DNA of 64,000 nucleotides from Diploscapter coronatus (taxonomy: Eukaryota; Nematoda; Chromadorea; Rhabditida; Rhabditidae), in the NCBI GenBank assembly GCA_964036155.1, contig OZ038423.1:65301249-65365248 (forward strand). Direction: 5' to 3'. This document shows, one piece after another, positions 12,956 to 25,000 of the stretch. The notes under the pieces were generated by a model. The model had not been told where the DNA came from, did not search any database, and saw nothing but the letters and a program-made list of their open reading frames with translations. How positions within the stretch are numbered: position 1 is the first letter of the stretch; every line of letters starts with the position of its first letter. The translations under genes were made by a program, and so were the position numbers.

Positions 12956-15900
12956 CTTTTCAGTTGCAGAGCCTCGATTCGCATTACAATCAACGAGACA
13001 ACGATTGAGCTGAAACATTTCAATAATGCAAACTGAACGAGTTAAGAAAGTCGGAAGTTCGCATATACAAAAGTTCTATTCGATAAAAGACAATATCAAT
13101 CTCTGTTCATGTCAGAAAAAGTAAAAAAATATATCGGTCAGATCAATAAACCTGGCGATATGTGGAAAATTCGCAGAATCTTCGAAATTTCAATTTAGCG
13201 AATTTACGAAAATTACGAGTAAAAGCCAGAGAAATCATTTAATACGCGATGAAATAACTACGTGATTTCTTGGAGATATTCGAGGTTTCAAAGTGTTTTA
13301 TGGAGAACGAAGGACAGCAGAGAAAGTGAATAGAGAATAGGTAAAAGTAAAGTGAACAGCTGGAAAAGAGCAAAAGACTATGTTCTTCTCAAGGCCCAGA
13401 GCTGACGAAAATCTACTAGGACTAGAATACTGCAATTTCTATGCCTTACATTTCACATTCACCTTTTGCCGTTTTACAACAAGGCAAGCTACGACCAGAG
13501 GTAGATTATAACAGCCGTATAATTATTGCCGAGTTGCAGGAAATTAAATGGCTCAGAATCAGAAAGCGAGTGTGTAGTTTCATAATTTCAACTTCAATTC
13601 TATAATTTCGAAATTTGAGACCAGGCGAGGTGTTTGGATTTATGAGATGTAGCGAGTAAAACATGTGCATAGATAATTCAGGATTGGCAATAAATGAAAG
13701 GGGCAATATGGGAAGTTGACGACGAGCAAAATGAAAATAATAAGGGATTCTGAGAGCGCCAAATTGAAGGAGAGTTGAGTTGTCCGTATTCGTCAGCCTT
13801 TTTCATAGTGTTACTACTTATTACGACAAAAATGCGTCATTTGTAGATTATCGACGCAACAGGTAGACAATAAATAATGGATCATCGCAGACATTTTTGG
13901 GATTTTCAAAATTAGAATTCTCTCGTTCCAATCCTATTTTGAGCATATCTAATCGGAAATAGCATTGGAAAAACGCTCTAACTTTTAACTTCGATAAATT
14001 ATTGAATAACCGAATAGAAGAGGTCGGAAAGCTGGCAAATGTAATGGAATGCGTGAAGAAGCAGATTGGAGGATTGATTAGCTGTGTCGATGCATAGATG
14101 TGTCGTCAGCACGATAAACCAGAAACGGAACATGAGGAAGAAGAGGGGCGATGAGAAGATTGAAGCTGGAAGAGAGGAATGCAAGGAGAGAAAAAGAACG
14201 GACAAAGTGCCAGAATGGAAAGACAAAAGCAGCTGAATTGACTGACTGAATGGAAACGGAATGGGAGAATGGCAAATCGGCAATTGAAATATCAAAAGAA
14301 GGAGGGGGCGAACATGGGAAGGCAAAATGAAATCAACACGAAATGAGAGGGGGCAGCTGGACAAACTGAATATGGCAATAGAAGGGAAAGGACGCAGAAA
14401 CAGATACAGATTACATGCGTATCGGAATCGAATGAAGCCCATGACTGGATGACTGGAATGGTGTGTGATTAAAGGAAGCATGAGGGATTTCCCAATGCTG
14501 AGAGAGGAGGGGCCTCACGTGGCAAGCAAAGGAAGAAAGTAGGACGATCAGCTGAGAAGGAAAAAAGAGTGAAGGCAGAAAGACACGTAATATTGCATCA
14601 TATGGGAGAGAGTTTCGAAATGAGAGAAAATGACAATTTGCAAGTGGAATAGAACTAAAGGAATGTTTGAATGCTTGAAGAGGAAAGTGCAAAGATTGAG
14701 CTGAAACTACTCGAGACAGACACAAGAAGGACAGAAACAGAAGAGATGCAAATCAGAGCTGAGATAGAAAGAACCTAAAGGAATCACTAAATAAGATGAT
14801 AAATATAGAAAAGTAGTGGGTGAAGAAGAAATGCATGTGAATGGAGACTGCCAAATGGGAACAATAAACAGCGAGAAATAGATGAGAGGAGAGGAGAGGA
14901 GAGAGGAAAGGAGAGCTGAGATCCACCTGAACTTTGAACCCAAAATACGAGAAAGAATTAATCGGGAACTTACTATCCGCATGGTAAATAAACATAACAT
15001 CATTTGGCGAAACTTAGAAGACAAAAGGACATTTCAACGAAAAATGAAGTAAGTAAAGAAGAGGAACTATTAGTTTGTCGATTAAACGACAAATAGCGAT
15101 ATTGAATAATCAAGAAAGTGCTAGATTGCCAATGTTTCAATTAATAGGGTGCATATCGCATTATGAACTGTTAGAGTTCCAGCGATAACGGATTCATAAG
15201 CCTTGCTGAGTTATCACTCCACATTCATACAGCCAGCTGTCAGCAGTCAGCCAACAGTTCAATTGCGACTTTTTCGCCCTCTCGGTCAAATGTTCTTTTG
15301 CCTATCACCAGTCGACTCTCAATCTCTAGCCACTGAATTTGAATGGCACCGAATGACCAATTTAAATGAGGTGATAATATCTGAACAGACACAAAAAATA
15401 CGCCCATCTATAAAAGTCAACTGTCCACAAAATGAAACAACGAATGACTAAATATAGTGATAAGTAGGGTATTTTGGGTGTCATGTGAAAGTGAAAAGCA
15501 ACAGAAGCCGAAAAAACAGAAAAGAAATAATGATGAAATGAAAAAGAGGGAGGGAAAGAGCAGATGGATTGAAATTGGAAGGAAAAGGAGAGAGAATACG
15601 AGATTTAGTCTCCTGCTGACTGGCCGACTGGCTCAGAGCTCAGGCTTTGTATTATCACGTTGCACAGCTGTATAAAGGACTGCTTATGGCTCATGTGATT
15701 GTACTAACTGCTAAATATAGAGACTAACACAGAAATTGGGATGGGAATGATTACCAGAAAAGGCGGATAGACTTGAGACTGGGACTGGAGACTGAGATGG
15801 GGATAGGGATTGGGGGATTAGGCTTGACTTTTGGCTCGTTGTCAAGTGACCCTAATTTTTGCCTATTCACTGTCTCTGTCTGTCTGCCTCTGCTGTCTCT

Positions 15901-18496
15901 GCGCCTCTCTCGTCCTTCACACTTCTCCCAAGAAAAAGAGGACTATCGCGGCCAGACGAACAATTTCGAACAACTATAAAGACGAGGAAAATGCGGGAAA
16001 ATTTGGCGCCAAATCAAAACGGAAGGAACATAAAAGTGCAGCAGACGGTTGAGAATTGGAGACGGCAGATTTGAGATGAGAAATGAAAGGGAATGGGAGA
16101 GGAGACTGGCAGGGAGCCAACCCGATTATGCAATATTGGAAATTGAATAGAACAAGCGAAAATGAATTTATGAAATCGTAGACCAAGCAAGATGGAAATA
16201 GCTTAGAATAAGAATATCATAATAATATTTTTCAATTTTTAATAGAATGGGTGATTTAGTATTTAGATAAAAAGGAAGGAACGAGATCAAAAACTACTCG
16301 GAAAAGAATAAGGAACAAGTGAAGAAGGAAATTGGATGGATGAATGAAGTGAGTGCGTTTTAAACGACCTAGAATAGAGACGGAAATTCAATTGAATCGC
16401 ATTAAACTAGGCAGAAATGAGTGGAAGAACGGAAGACTGGGCAAGTTGCCCATTTTGTGTTCTTCTTCGGTCTGTCAGATTGGAGCCAAGTCCTGCCTGG
16501 CACCGAGAGCGCCCACAGCCACAGACAGCGAACACCTCCCTCCTTACCTCATTGCAGACACACTCACACAGCCACAAGAAATGCAGTCGCAGTCCGAGGT
16601 CAAAAGGGAACGCAAAGAGAAAGAAGGGAGAAAGAGAACTGCAAAGACTATTCGATTGGCTGATGCAAAGCAGAGAAGAGAAGGAGCAAAACGTGAACGA
16701 AAAATAAACCAAACACGATGGAAAAAGGAATGAATCGAAATGACCGAGTACAGGCGGATAGTCGAAAAGTGCAAAGAGAGAAAAGAATAGAAGGAATGAA
16801 GAGAGGAGAGATGCAAAGGTGTTACTTCGCGTGAAAAGTCACTTTGAAACGGTATCTATTCAACTAACCAACGAGTCGGAGTGGAAAAGTCGAAAAGGTT
16901 AAATTTTATGTGCATTCTTTACAAAAGCAAAGAATAACCCAAGGGCATAAAGTGTGAGAGAAATACCTGGACTTAGAAAGGTAAAGACCGAAAAAGATAG
17001 AGAAGGGGAGAAGGAGCATGCCAAAGCGGGAATGAATGCATTTGGAAGTGCGCCAAATTTGTAACCATCAACAAGGAGCAGGAGTATGAGAACGTGTTTA
17101 CGATTTGAAGGTTAGAAAATACCAGATTGCGAGAAAAAGTTGAGGATCGACATTTTTCTGACAGATGACAGGAATCGGATCAATGATTCGATGGTGATTA
17201 TCCGAGTTTTGATCAAATGAACTCAAAGTGCAAATTTACAACAAAAAAGGAAAATGGTAAATGGACAAAGAATCCACACGTGGGAAATGATGACATAACC
17301 AGAGGCAAAAAGGGGGAATGGGCGAATGCCAGGAGAAACGAAGAACAGCTGCTGGGTTGCACATTCACAGCGACATTCACATTTACACGAAACACCCACA
17401 GGAATGATTGAATGACTCACACACAAGAATGGCGAACAAATGAGCGATAAATAAACAATACGAAATATGTAATACGAACACTAAATAAAAATCAGAAGCA
17501 ATTGCACGAATCATCGAAACACTACTATGATCAATTGATTGGAAAATAGGCAAAATATACGCAATTGTTTGCAAAACATATGGGAAGACCTGCAAGTAAT
17601 CAAAAAAAGGTCACAAATTCGTCATTTGGCTGAGTTTACGAACTTACGAAATGGGACTTATGTATTGGAAAGCAAGAGCTGAGAATGACGAAAGAGAAAT
17701 GAAAATGCGCAATGCATTGTGATTGTAATGCAGTGACGAGGGAATACAGGCGCGGCTGATAGAGGGAAGGAAAGATAATCCGCAACTGAAGTGAGACTGT
17801 CACTGTCCCTAGACCCAGGTCTGGGCCAGGGCCCTATCTATCGAAGGCTGTCCCTTGTCCTCGCCTCCCTTTCTCTGCCTCCTCTCCCCTCCCCACACGC
17901 CCCTTCACATTCCAATCAAATCCACTTAGCATTTTTGTATCGTATTTAGCCTGATTTACGATTACCCCCACCTACAAATTGCCTATCACCGAACATGATG
18001 CAATCTCTCGCACTTCTCGAATTGTCATTTTAGGAAAGTTCGAAACTAAAATCTAGAATTTTAGATCATTTTCAGATCGAAATCAATTTAAAACTTCGAA
18101 GCAAAAACCTATAAGCCAACTGCAAAAATATTACAAAAAATGAAAGCAAATCGAATAGAAAGCGAGAAGTTTAACCTTTGTTCACTAAACTTTTAAAATG
18201 TTTTGAATATTTGAGTCAGTAATGGAGGTTTAAACCAACTCTCATACAATGGGGCTCAAAATTTTGTATTATTTCCTATTTTTCTGCTGACTCAGTTTAT
18301 GAAATACCTATCATCTAAATGAGAAACTATGCATGAGCATTGTGAGGACCTAGGCGTCAAAGGCCTACCAAGTTTCAATCAGATCGGTACGTCAAAGTCA
18401 TAAGTACTTGAAACATCAGCGCGAAAATTCGAAGGTGACACAAAACTTAGCACCGCTGTATTCATATTCAAGATTACAGCAAGAGGAACTCACGGG
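12956..18496. other. Gene-poor region rich in polypurine sequence
   Basis: The minus-strand acceptor and 5' end of the F-box gene lie at 13009. Beyond that I find no supported gene. From about 14020 to 17400 the + strand is strongly purine-rich, with recurrent GGAATG, GAATGG and GAAAAGG motifs at about 14020-14720, 15450-15650, 16270-16830 and 16980-17350. Minus-strand open frames such as 13999-14481 are Ser/Phe/Leu-rich by-products of that composition. No rRNA, tRNA or transposase was seen. Confidence 0.45.
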
Positions 18497-18943
18497 TCAA
18501 ATAGCAAATTGGGAGGTGACGGAGTTGTGACAGAAGTGTCCAGTTTGGTGCTGCAGTGACAGAACGGATTGACTGCTCTCACTTTCCACGTCTTGCTGAC
18601 AGACAGATCGGACAGATTGCTTGCTCACAGGAAGGAAAGGCATTAAAGATGTGTAAAGGGGAAATGTGCATCGCATAAATATGCGAAAAGATGTTTGGAT
18701 GGAGAAATAAAATGAGAGTCGCGATGGAGAGAGGAAGGGGGAATCTGATGAAAGGACAGAGGACAGACACGTGGTCATGGCAGCTGAGTGAAGGGAAACT
18801 ATACGTGCAGAAACAACGAGCTAAGGGACAACAGGACAGGCAAAAACAGGTAGATTATGAGGGAATGGTTGTTAAATGAAATGTGGATAGAGACGAAAGA
18901 GAATGACACTGAACTGATCGAACTGCAAAACATGCAAGTGACT

Positions 18944-19118
18944 AGGGACCGCCAGTGGTTTTGCAAAACCTATTTTTCTGAAATTTCCTACTCAACATAA
19001 TCAAATACGATGTAGTAAAATTCGCTGAGAAAAACTAAAATAAAATTAATTTTTGAAATTTTAAATGACCACTTTTTGAGCAAAAGCGAAAAATGCAAGG
19101 GGCGGAGTTTGCGGTCTC
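18944..19118. mobile_element. MITE-like element with TA flanks
   Basis: Ends are GGGACCGC and GCGGTCTC, so the terminal inverted repeat is GRGACCGC. TA dinucleotides flank both sides (18942-18943 and 19119-19120). The element is about 175 bp and non-coding. TA duplication and short inverted ends fit a Tc1/mariner-mobilised miniature element, but the short repeat makes this tentative. Confidence 0.4.
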
Positions 19119-19404
19119 TAGAAATGACAAGGTTAATAAATGAATGGAATGAGATGAGATGAAAAACACAAGCAGCTGTGCAATGGGATGATCAGGCCGA
19201 AAAATCGGATGCTAGAGTTGCGCATGGAATGAGCGCATTGTGATAATCATGTGAAACCATTCGACAAGTTCATAAAACATGGGGGAAAGTCTAGACCAAA
19301 TATCTACCTCGGAAGAGCGAATTGTAAAAAGCTAGTATCAGAAGCAAAATCTAGTTCATCTCGCTATTTCCGACTAAAGATGATAGAAGATAAATGTCGC
19401 TTCT

Positions 19405-19530
19405 ATAATTGACCAGTTGATCACCGCCACCATTATTAAAATTCATCACCCATTTTTCTTTTCCTTAAACTTCCTAGTTTTAGTCTGACGAATTTTAATA
19501 ATGATGGTGTTGGTCAGCCAGTGAACTATA
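19405..19530. repeat. Foldback repeat
   Basis: An imperfect inverted repeat has arms of about 40 bp. CACCATTATTAAAATTC in the left arm pairs with GAATTTTAATAATGATGGTG in the right arm. Outer bases TATAATTGACC and GTGAACTATA also pair. It is non-coding and MITE-like in form. Confidence 0.55.
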
Positions 19531-20497
19531 TCAGGAGCCGAAAATAAATCATGAAAATGATAGAATGAACCAGTATCTAACCTAACTAGACTACTTTAGT
19601 CCGAATTTATACTACGTGAGCTAAAAACGATCAAAATTTCAGTAAAGAACCAACCTTTTGAATTTCCGAATGGGAACCTTATTAAATCGCTCAGACTGTA
19701 GACCTTAAAACTGACACGGGTTCGTTGGGCCTGGGGGGCTTGGAATCGGGAAGCCGAGTCTGCCAACCAATATTCTGGTACAAGCCTGAAACACAAATAG
19801 AAAATCGATCGAATGCATTGCAAACAGGGCTGCTCGGGATTTGAGTTTTGCAAACTTCAGAATCGAAATTCGCATATCGGAATAAGATTGGGAAAACGAT
19901 GAGGAAGTACATGATTTTTCGAGTTATTATCGATTCGACAATGACGAAGGCAAACGAAGGATCCAAAGAGAAAAGCCGCTCGTCTAAAACATCCAGGCAA
20001 GCTGAATGTGAATGGCAAATCAAGAACTTGGCAAAAAAAAACGAGAATGAAAACTAGCACTCGCGATGTGCATCTCGGGTTCATGTGCAAGATTTCCAAG
20101 AAAAAGTTCCAAGTACGAATTTCCTTCTGCATCAATATTACTCCGCCGCAGAAAACTGCACGAACTATATAGATGAGCGATCGTCGAACTTAGCGAACTT
20201 TTCAAAAACAGTCTCATGTTTACTAGCAATTAGTACAGATAAAATTGGGATATGTTAAAGAAAGGGAATCGATAATCGTAGTCCTGAACAGGAATTTTAT
20301 TTTAACTTTTCTAGAACTCACTATCATTTCCATTAGCATCAAATTTGGTATGTTAATATCATTTTAATTTCGTATAAATGGGAAGTGCACAAGCCAATAC
20401 GTTGCTTTCGATTGTTAATGAACATGGTATTGTGAGGAACCGTCCGAAACATTTCGTACATCATATTCCAAAAATCTAACCTAATCCGAAATTTCAG

Positions 20498-20880
20498 TGT
20501 CAAATCGAACGAGGCGAAAGGAAGCGCGACTGGGGTAACGACAGAAGAGAGTGCGAAGGAGGAGAATGTGCCTGTCGATAAGGACAAGCCCATGGTGGGT
20601 CGGAAGCGAGAAAATCTAGGGAAAACGAGGAAAATCAAAGTTCACCACCAAAAAATCGGAAATGAGAGGGAGCAGACTGCAGATTCGCGAATTCGAGCAG
20701 TGTTTATCATCGGAGCGCATTGTCAATTCGATTTCTTCTCATTTCCGTCCGATTTCTCTACGGTTTTGAATGATTTTCATGATTTCGTTTCAGGTGTTCA
20801 CATTCGTGGATCTCCACAACCCGCAAACGCTGCCTCTCGAGAGGTTGGCAGAGCAGTCAGAACTCTTCAGACAGGTCTGA
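20498..20880 (+). CDS. Two orphan 3' exons of an unrecognised gene
   Basis: Exon 20498-20594 sits between an ATTTCAG acceptor and an ATG|GTGGGT donor. It joins in phase to exon 20794-20880, which ends in TGA. The predicted peptide is hydrophilic (SNEAKGSATGVTTEESAKEE) and ends NPQTLPLERLAEQSELFRQV. I do not recognise the family and found no convincing 5' exon. An ATG at 20378 (MGSAQANTLL) does not join in phase. This may be a real short gene or a coincidence of splice-like sites. Confidence 0.3.
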
Positions 20881-20915
20881 TTGGGAACGAATGGAGAAAG
20901 ACGAGAAATTGTTAG

Positions 20916-21448
20916 CAGCGGTGGTATTCTTTAGTCTTTTAGCACGAACTTTAAGTAGGACTAGAACTCATGCTATAGCATGAGCATAACTTTTTTCAAA
21001 GCTTAAAGGCAAAAATATTGGGCAATCTTCATAAATTTTACATGGCTCAACTCGTCTTGTATGGCAATTTTCGAATATGTAAAAAGTATTTTTTTCGCGA
21101 GTAAAAATTACCCAAAATAATTGACTAGTATGACCTCACGAATTTTTAAGTGCGACTAGGACTTCATGCTAGAAGTATGAGCTCATTCTTCTAGCGTGAC
21201 CTCATTTTGGCCAAAATTGGCACTCATTTTGAATCTACCCTTACAAGGACTATTTCGATATAATTCGGGGTAATTTTTACACAGAGATAAAGTTCGAGTT
21301 CCAAACTTTTTTGCCATGTAATTTTTTTTTAAAATGAACCTATAAAATGTACTCTTTCAACACTCCAAATTTCATGCTAAAAATAAGAGAAGAGCTCATT
21401 CTTAGAATGAGTTTAGCATAAACTTTTTAGCAAAAAATACCACCACTG
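20916..21448. mobile_element. Inverted-repeat element of 533 bp
   Basis: The ends CAGCGGTGGTATT and AATACCACCACTG are inverted copies with one mismatch. Further imperfect pairing continues inward (CTCATGC and GCATAAACTT segments). No coding capacity is visible. A clear target-site duplication was not found, so the superfamily is unassigned; the CAG...CTG ends would suit several DNA transposon groups. Confidence 0.45.
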
Positions 21449-21870
21449 AATCAAGCTAGTTTTGGGAAGAATTAAACAATTTTTATTTTTTCCAAACTGA
21501 TACTCCTATCACAAATTGTGCATTGCGTACTCTTGAAAATAGCGACTTTCAACACATTTTGTCTTCGGTTATTTTTGATTTTTTTTTTGCAACTGAACAT
21601 AAACTTGCAATGATACTTATCGATCGATTAGAGGGAAACGTTATCGAATTCTTTGAATCTTCGTATATTAAGATTTTTTTTCTGTATTTGATGGCGATAT
21701 TCTTACACCGATAAGTAACTTGGCGTTTTGAGCGGTGGTGGAAAGATCGTAATCGTGCAGTCATTGAAAACGTCGAAACGATAAAAAAAATTTCACTTCA
21801 ATTAGCACTACATTATTCATGAATCATGATTACCGTGGATAGGTTATCTTTGTACTTTCAATAAAATCTA

Positions 21871-22025
21871 TATCTTAAGACTCATTCGTTGAATAACCCG
21901 AACAAAGACCGGACAATTGCAAAAGTATTTCGAATCCGGATTCAACCCATATAGGTTTGGTTCGAATCCAGGACATTTACAATTGCCCAGACTCTTGTTA
22001 GTTATTCGTGGAATGGTTCTTAAGG
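21871..22025. repeat. Foldback repeat with about 60-bp arms
   Basis: CTTAAGACTCATTCGTTGAA on the left pairs imperfectly with the complement of CGTGGAATGGTTCTTAAGG on the right. Internal segments GGACAATTGCAAA and TTTACAATTGCCC also pair. The TTCGAATCC motif superficially recalls a tRNA B box, but the whole region is a hairpin and does not fold as a cloverleaf. Confidence 0.5.
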
Positions 22026-22049
22026 TATTTTTGCACATAAAATAGTATT

Positions 22050-25000
22050 ATGTTATTGAAGTTATTTTCACTATTATTACTAATAAACCAATCTCAATTC
22101 GTCTCAGGAAATAAGCAAGATAGTATTAAGAATTTAGCTGAAGGTAAGTCAAGATTTTCGTTGTTCAAGTATTTATAGGGTGCGCAAAAGTTTGAATCGC
22201 TGTAGATTTACTTTAAAAATCATCACCGGGATAAAAATAGGAAAACTTTTCTAGAAACTTGAATATTACCTTCTCCTATACATATTCTATCTGTCTGTAT
22301 ATTTTGATTTTATTTTGTCATGAATTTATGATTTTTATAACGTAGAATTTACAATTGAAAAACGGTCCAGACTTTTACACACCCTCTCAGAGAGCGACTC
22401 CCCCGGGCAGGGGAGACACGGAAAATGTTTTAAAACTATACTTAGAAGAAGTGCAAGTACATGGTGAGAACGCGCGCGATTAAAATGCTAATCGTGGTGA
22501 AAATTTTTCGATAGAACACATGAAGAAATATTTATTAAATTCGAAAGGTCGATGGAGCCTCATGAGTTGCAACAATAGTTTGCTAAATGGTCATTTTAGA
22601 TTTGATTCCTAAAGAAAATGTTTGACTCGAAACCTGTTAGTACCTGAGAACTCTTTTGATCGTTCTTTTATTTTCCACCTGTTACACTATCGCTCAAATA
22701 TTGAGATGGTTTTCATTTATAAATATTAGTACCTCTGCCATATTCGATTTTAGCTGGTTGAAAAACAGTTAAAGCGACTTTACTTACGATAACATCATAT
22801 TGAAGCATAATTGATATAAGCTACCCAAAATGCCTAAAATTTCGAAGAAAACAAAGAATCTTTCTTTTTGATGTCACATAAAATATGCACTACTTATTAT
22901 GTATAATAGGATTATAAAGTCAATGCTAAATAACCCAGATGCTCCCGACAAACAGACGGAGAATGAAGAAATCGAATTCAAGGAACCTCCAATTCAGGAA
23001 GCTGTGAAAAAGAGATCAATTTCTCAATCGGTAAGTTGCTATGTAAGGTTGATTACGCTTTCCGAATTTCCAATTTTGCTAAAATTTCTTTCGTCAATTG
23101 AATTCGCGATCATGATTTTTGAATTATCTAAACGATTGAAAATTGTTTCAAGTGTTCATTTTGAGTTGAATAATGTATCCAAATTTTCATTGTACAACGA
23201 GAAAACAAAGTCGGTGCGACAGGGCCTTCCCCATGAATGATTTCCGTCTAAAAATTACCATAAGGTTTCAATTGATCACAAATCGTTGAGGGATTTGATA
23301 AGGGCGATCCAAAATGTTGTTTCTTTGCATTTTGAAAATACATAATCCATTACTAAAATGGAAGTGAGAATTTCAGAAACGAAGCACAATGCCATTGGTT
23401 AATAATACAATAAATGGATTAGCTCAAAATATCAATAATGTGCAGATTGGTGGAGATAATTCATTCAACAATTCGCATAAAATTTTATTCTATGGTAAGA
23501 AATTATATTGAAAATTAAGTAGAGGCTTTGAAACGATTCGTAATAATTTAGTTTATTATCGAAATAATGATGAAAATGAAGGAAGGATAGGCTTGTTCAA
23601 TTCATATACCTACTCAGTCGAAGAGATTGCAAAATTCCACAATTGGTATTGGCCATATGACGTAGCAACTACACAGAATAAAGTAACTTCTTATGTCGTT
23701 ATTTGAAATAATTTTACAGGTTTCAGATTTTTGGAATTAGTCCATCTGAAAAGTCATTTGAAATATATGACTTGAATACTCGACAAATTTCAAAAGGTCT
23801 GCTCAACAAATTCATGAATGATTGATTCAAAGAATGTTACAGGTCCAGTTCCTCCTGAATGGCGTATTGCTGCATCTGTGGCTTATTTCAATGGAAAGTT
23901 GTATTATTTGGGTGGAGGCACGAATCGAGTTGATGCAAGAAGATCGAATGAAAGTCCATGAAATAATTCATTCAGGTTTTAATAGACGGAAAATGGCAAA
24001 CAGGACCTGCTCTTCCTCTTTCAATTGCTGCTGCTCAGACAGTAATATGCGATGAGGTTTTATACGGTCACATTATAGCATATTCATTATTGTAATTGTG
24101 AGTATTCAGTTATTGATGGATGGGATAGTAGAAAGATATATCAATTATCCAGCGATGAACGGGAATGGGTTGAAGTAGGGGAGATACCAGAAAAACAAAA
24201 TTCCTTCGGAGTTGCATCGCTAAATGGAAGAATTTACATAACTGGAGGATACTAGTCGTCAATTTTGTATGATAAATAATGTATCATTATATATTTAGTT
24301 GGGAAGTATCCAAATCCTGTCTGAGTTTTGACCCCTCAGCTCCAGTTGACAGTCGAATTTCTAAAATCGATGATATGAATTATGCGAGATATCTTCACTC
24401 GCTCATTGTCGCTAACGGGAAATTGTATGCAATCAGAGGGTGAGCTGAGATTTTGCATATCTTTATACCAAATATTTGCTAACTTAGATTTCAAAATTCT
24501 GAGAAAAGAAATGATGATTACTGGCCGATAAACTCCTGTGATGCTATTGAGGAATACGATCCACAAACGAATAGATGGAAAATCGTTGAAGTAAATTAAT
24601 ATAAGTATTATTAATTAGAAATGACTAAATTTTCACCTATTTTAAATGACACTTTTCACTTAGAGGGCGCAAAGTGATATTCCCGATGTGAAGGCAGAGT
24701 TATGAAAGCATTTTTTTCAAAATCTGATGGGCTAATCAAACTTATAGCAAGAAGCCGCATGAAAAAAGGATTATCGTAATCAAAGACACGAATTTCTGAA
24801 GACGATGACCCAAAACGCTTTTTTGCGAGCGAATTTTCGTCAAGCGAAAAACGTGCTGTCTTTATACGCAACAAAGCAAGGGCTATTTCAAAGAGAGAAC
24901 GGTCTTGTAAGGACGTTTTGTTTGAAGTTCTTTGCTTGTTTCTGGAACATTCTAAAATTTCGATAACTCCTTTTCATGGTAATATGATAAGCCAGCTTAC

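Noticed and set aside
18497..20229. Possible minus-strand gene (fragments ending SVTSQFAI, LVPEYWLAD, SYLELFLGNLAH)
   Set aside because: Splice-like sites exist, but no domain, no consistent gene model, and frames are interrupted.
21940..21990. TTCGAATCC motif suggesting a tRNA
   Set aside because: The surrounding 150 bp forms a long foldback, and no acceptor, D or anticodon stems fit.
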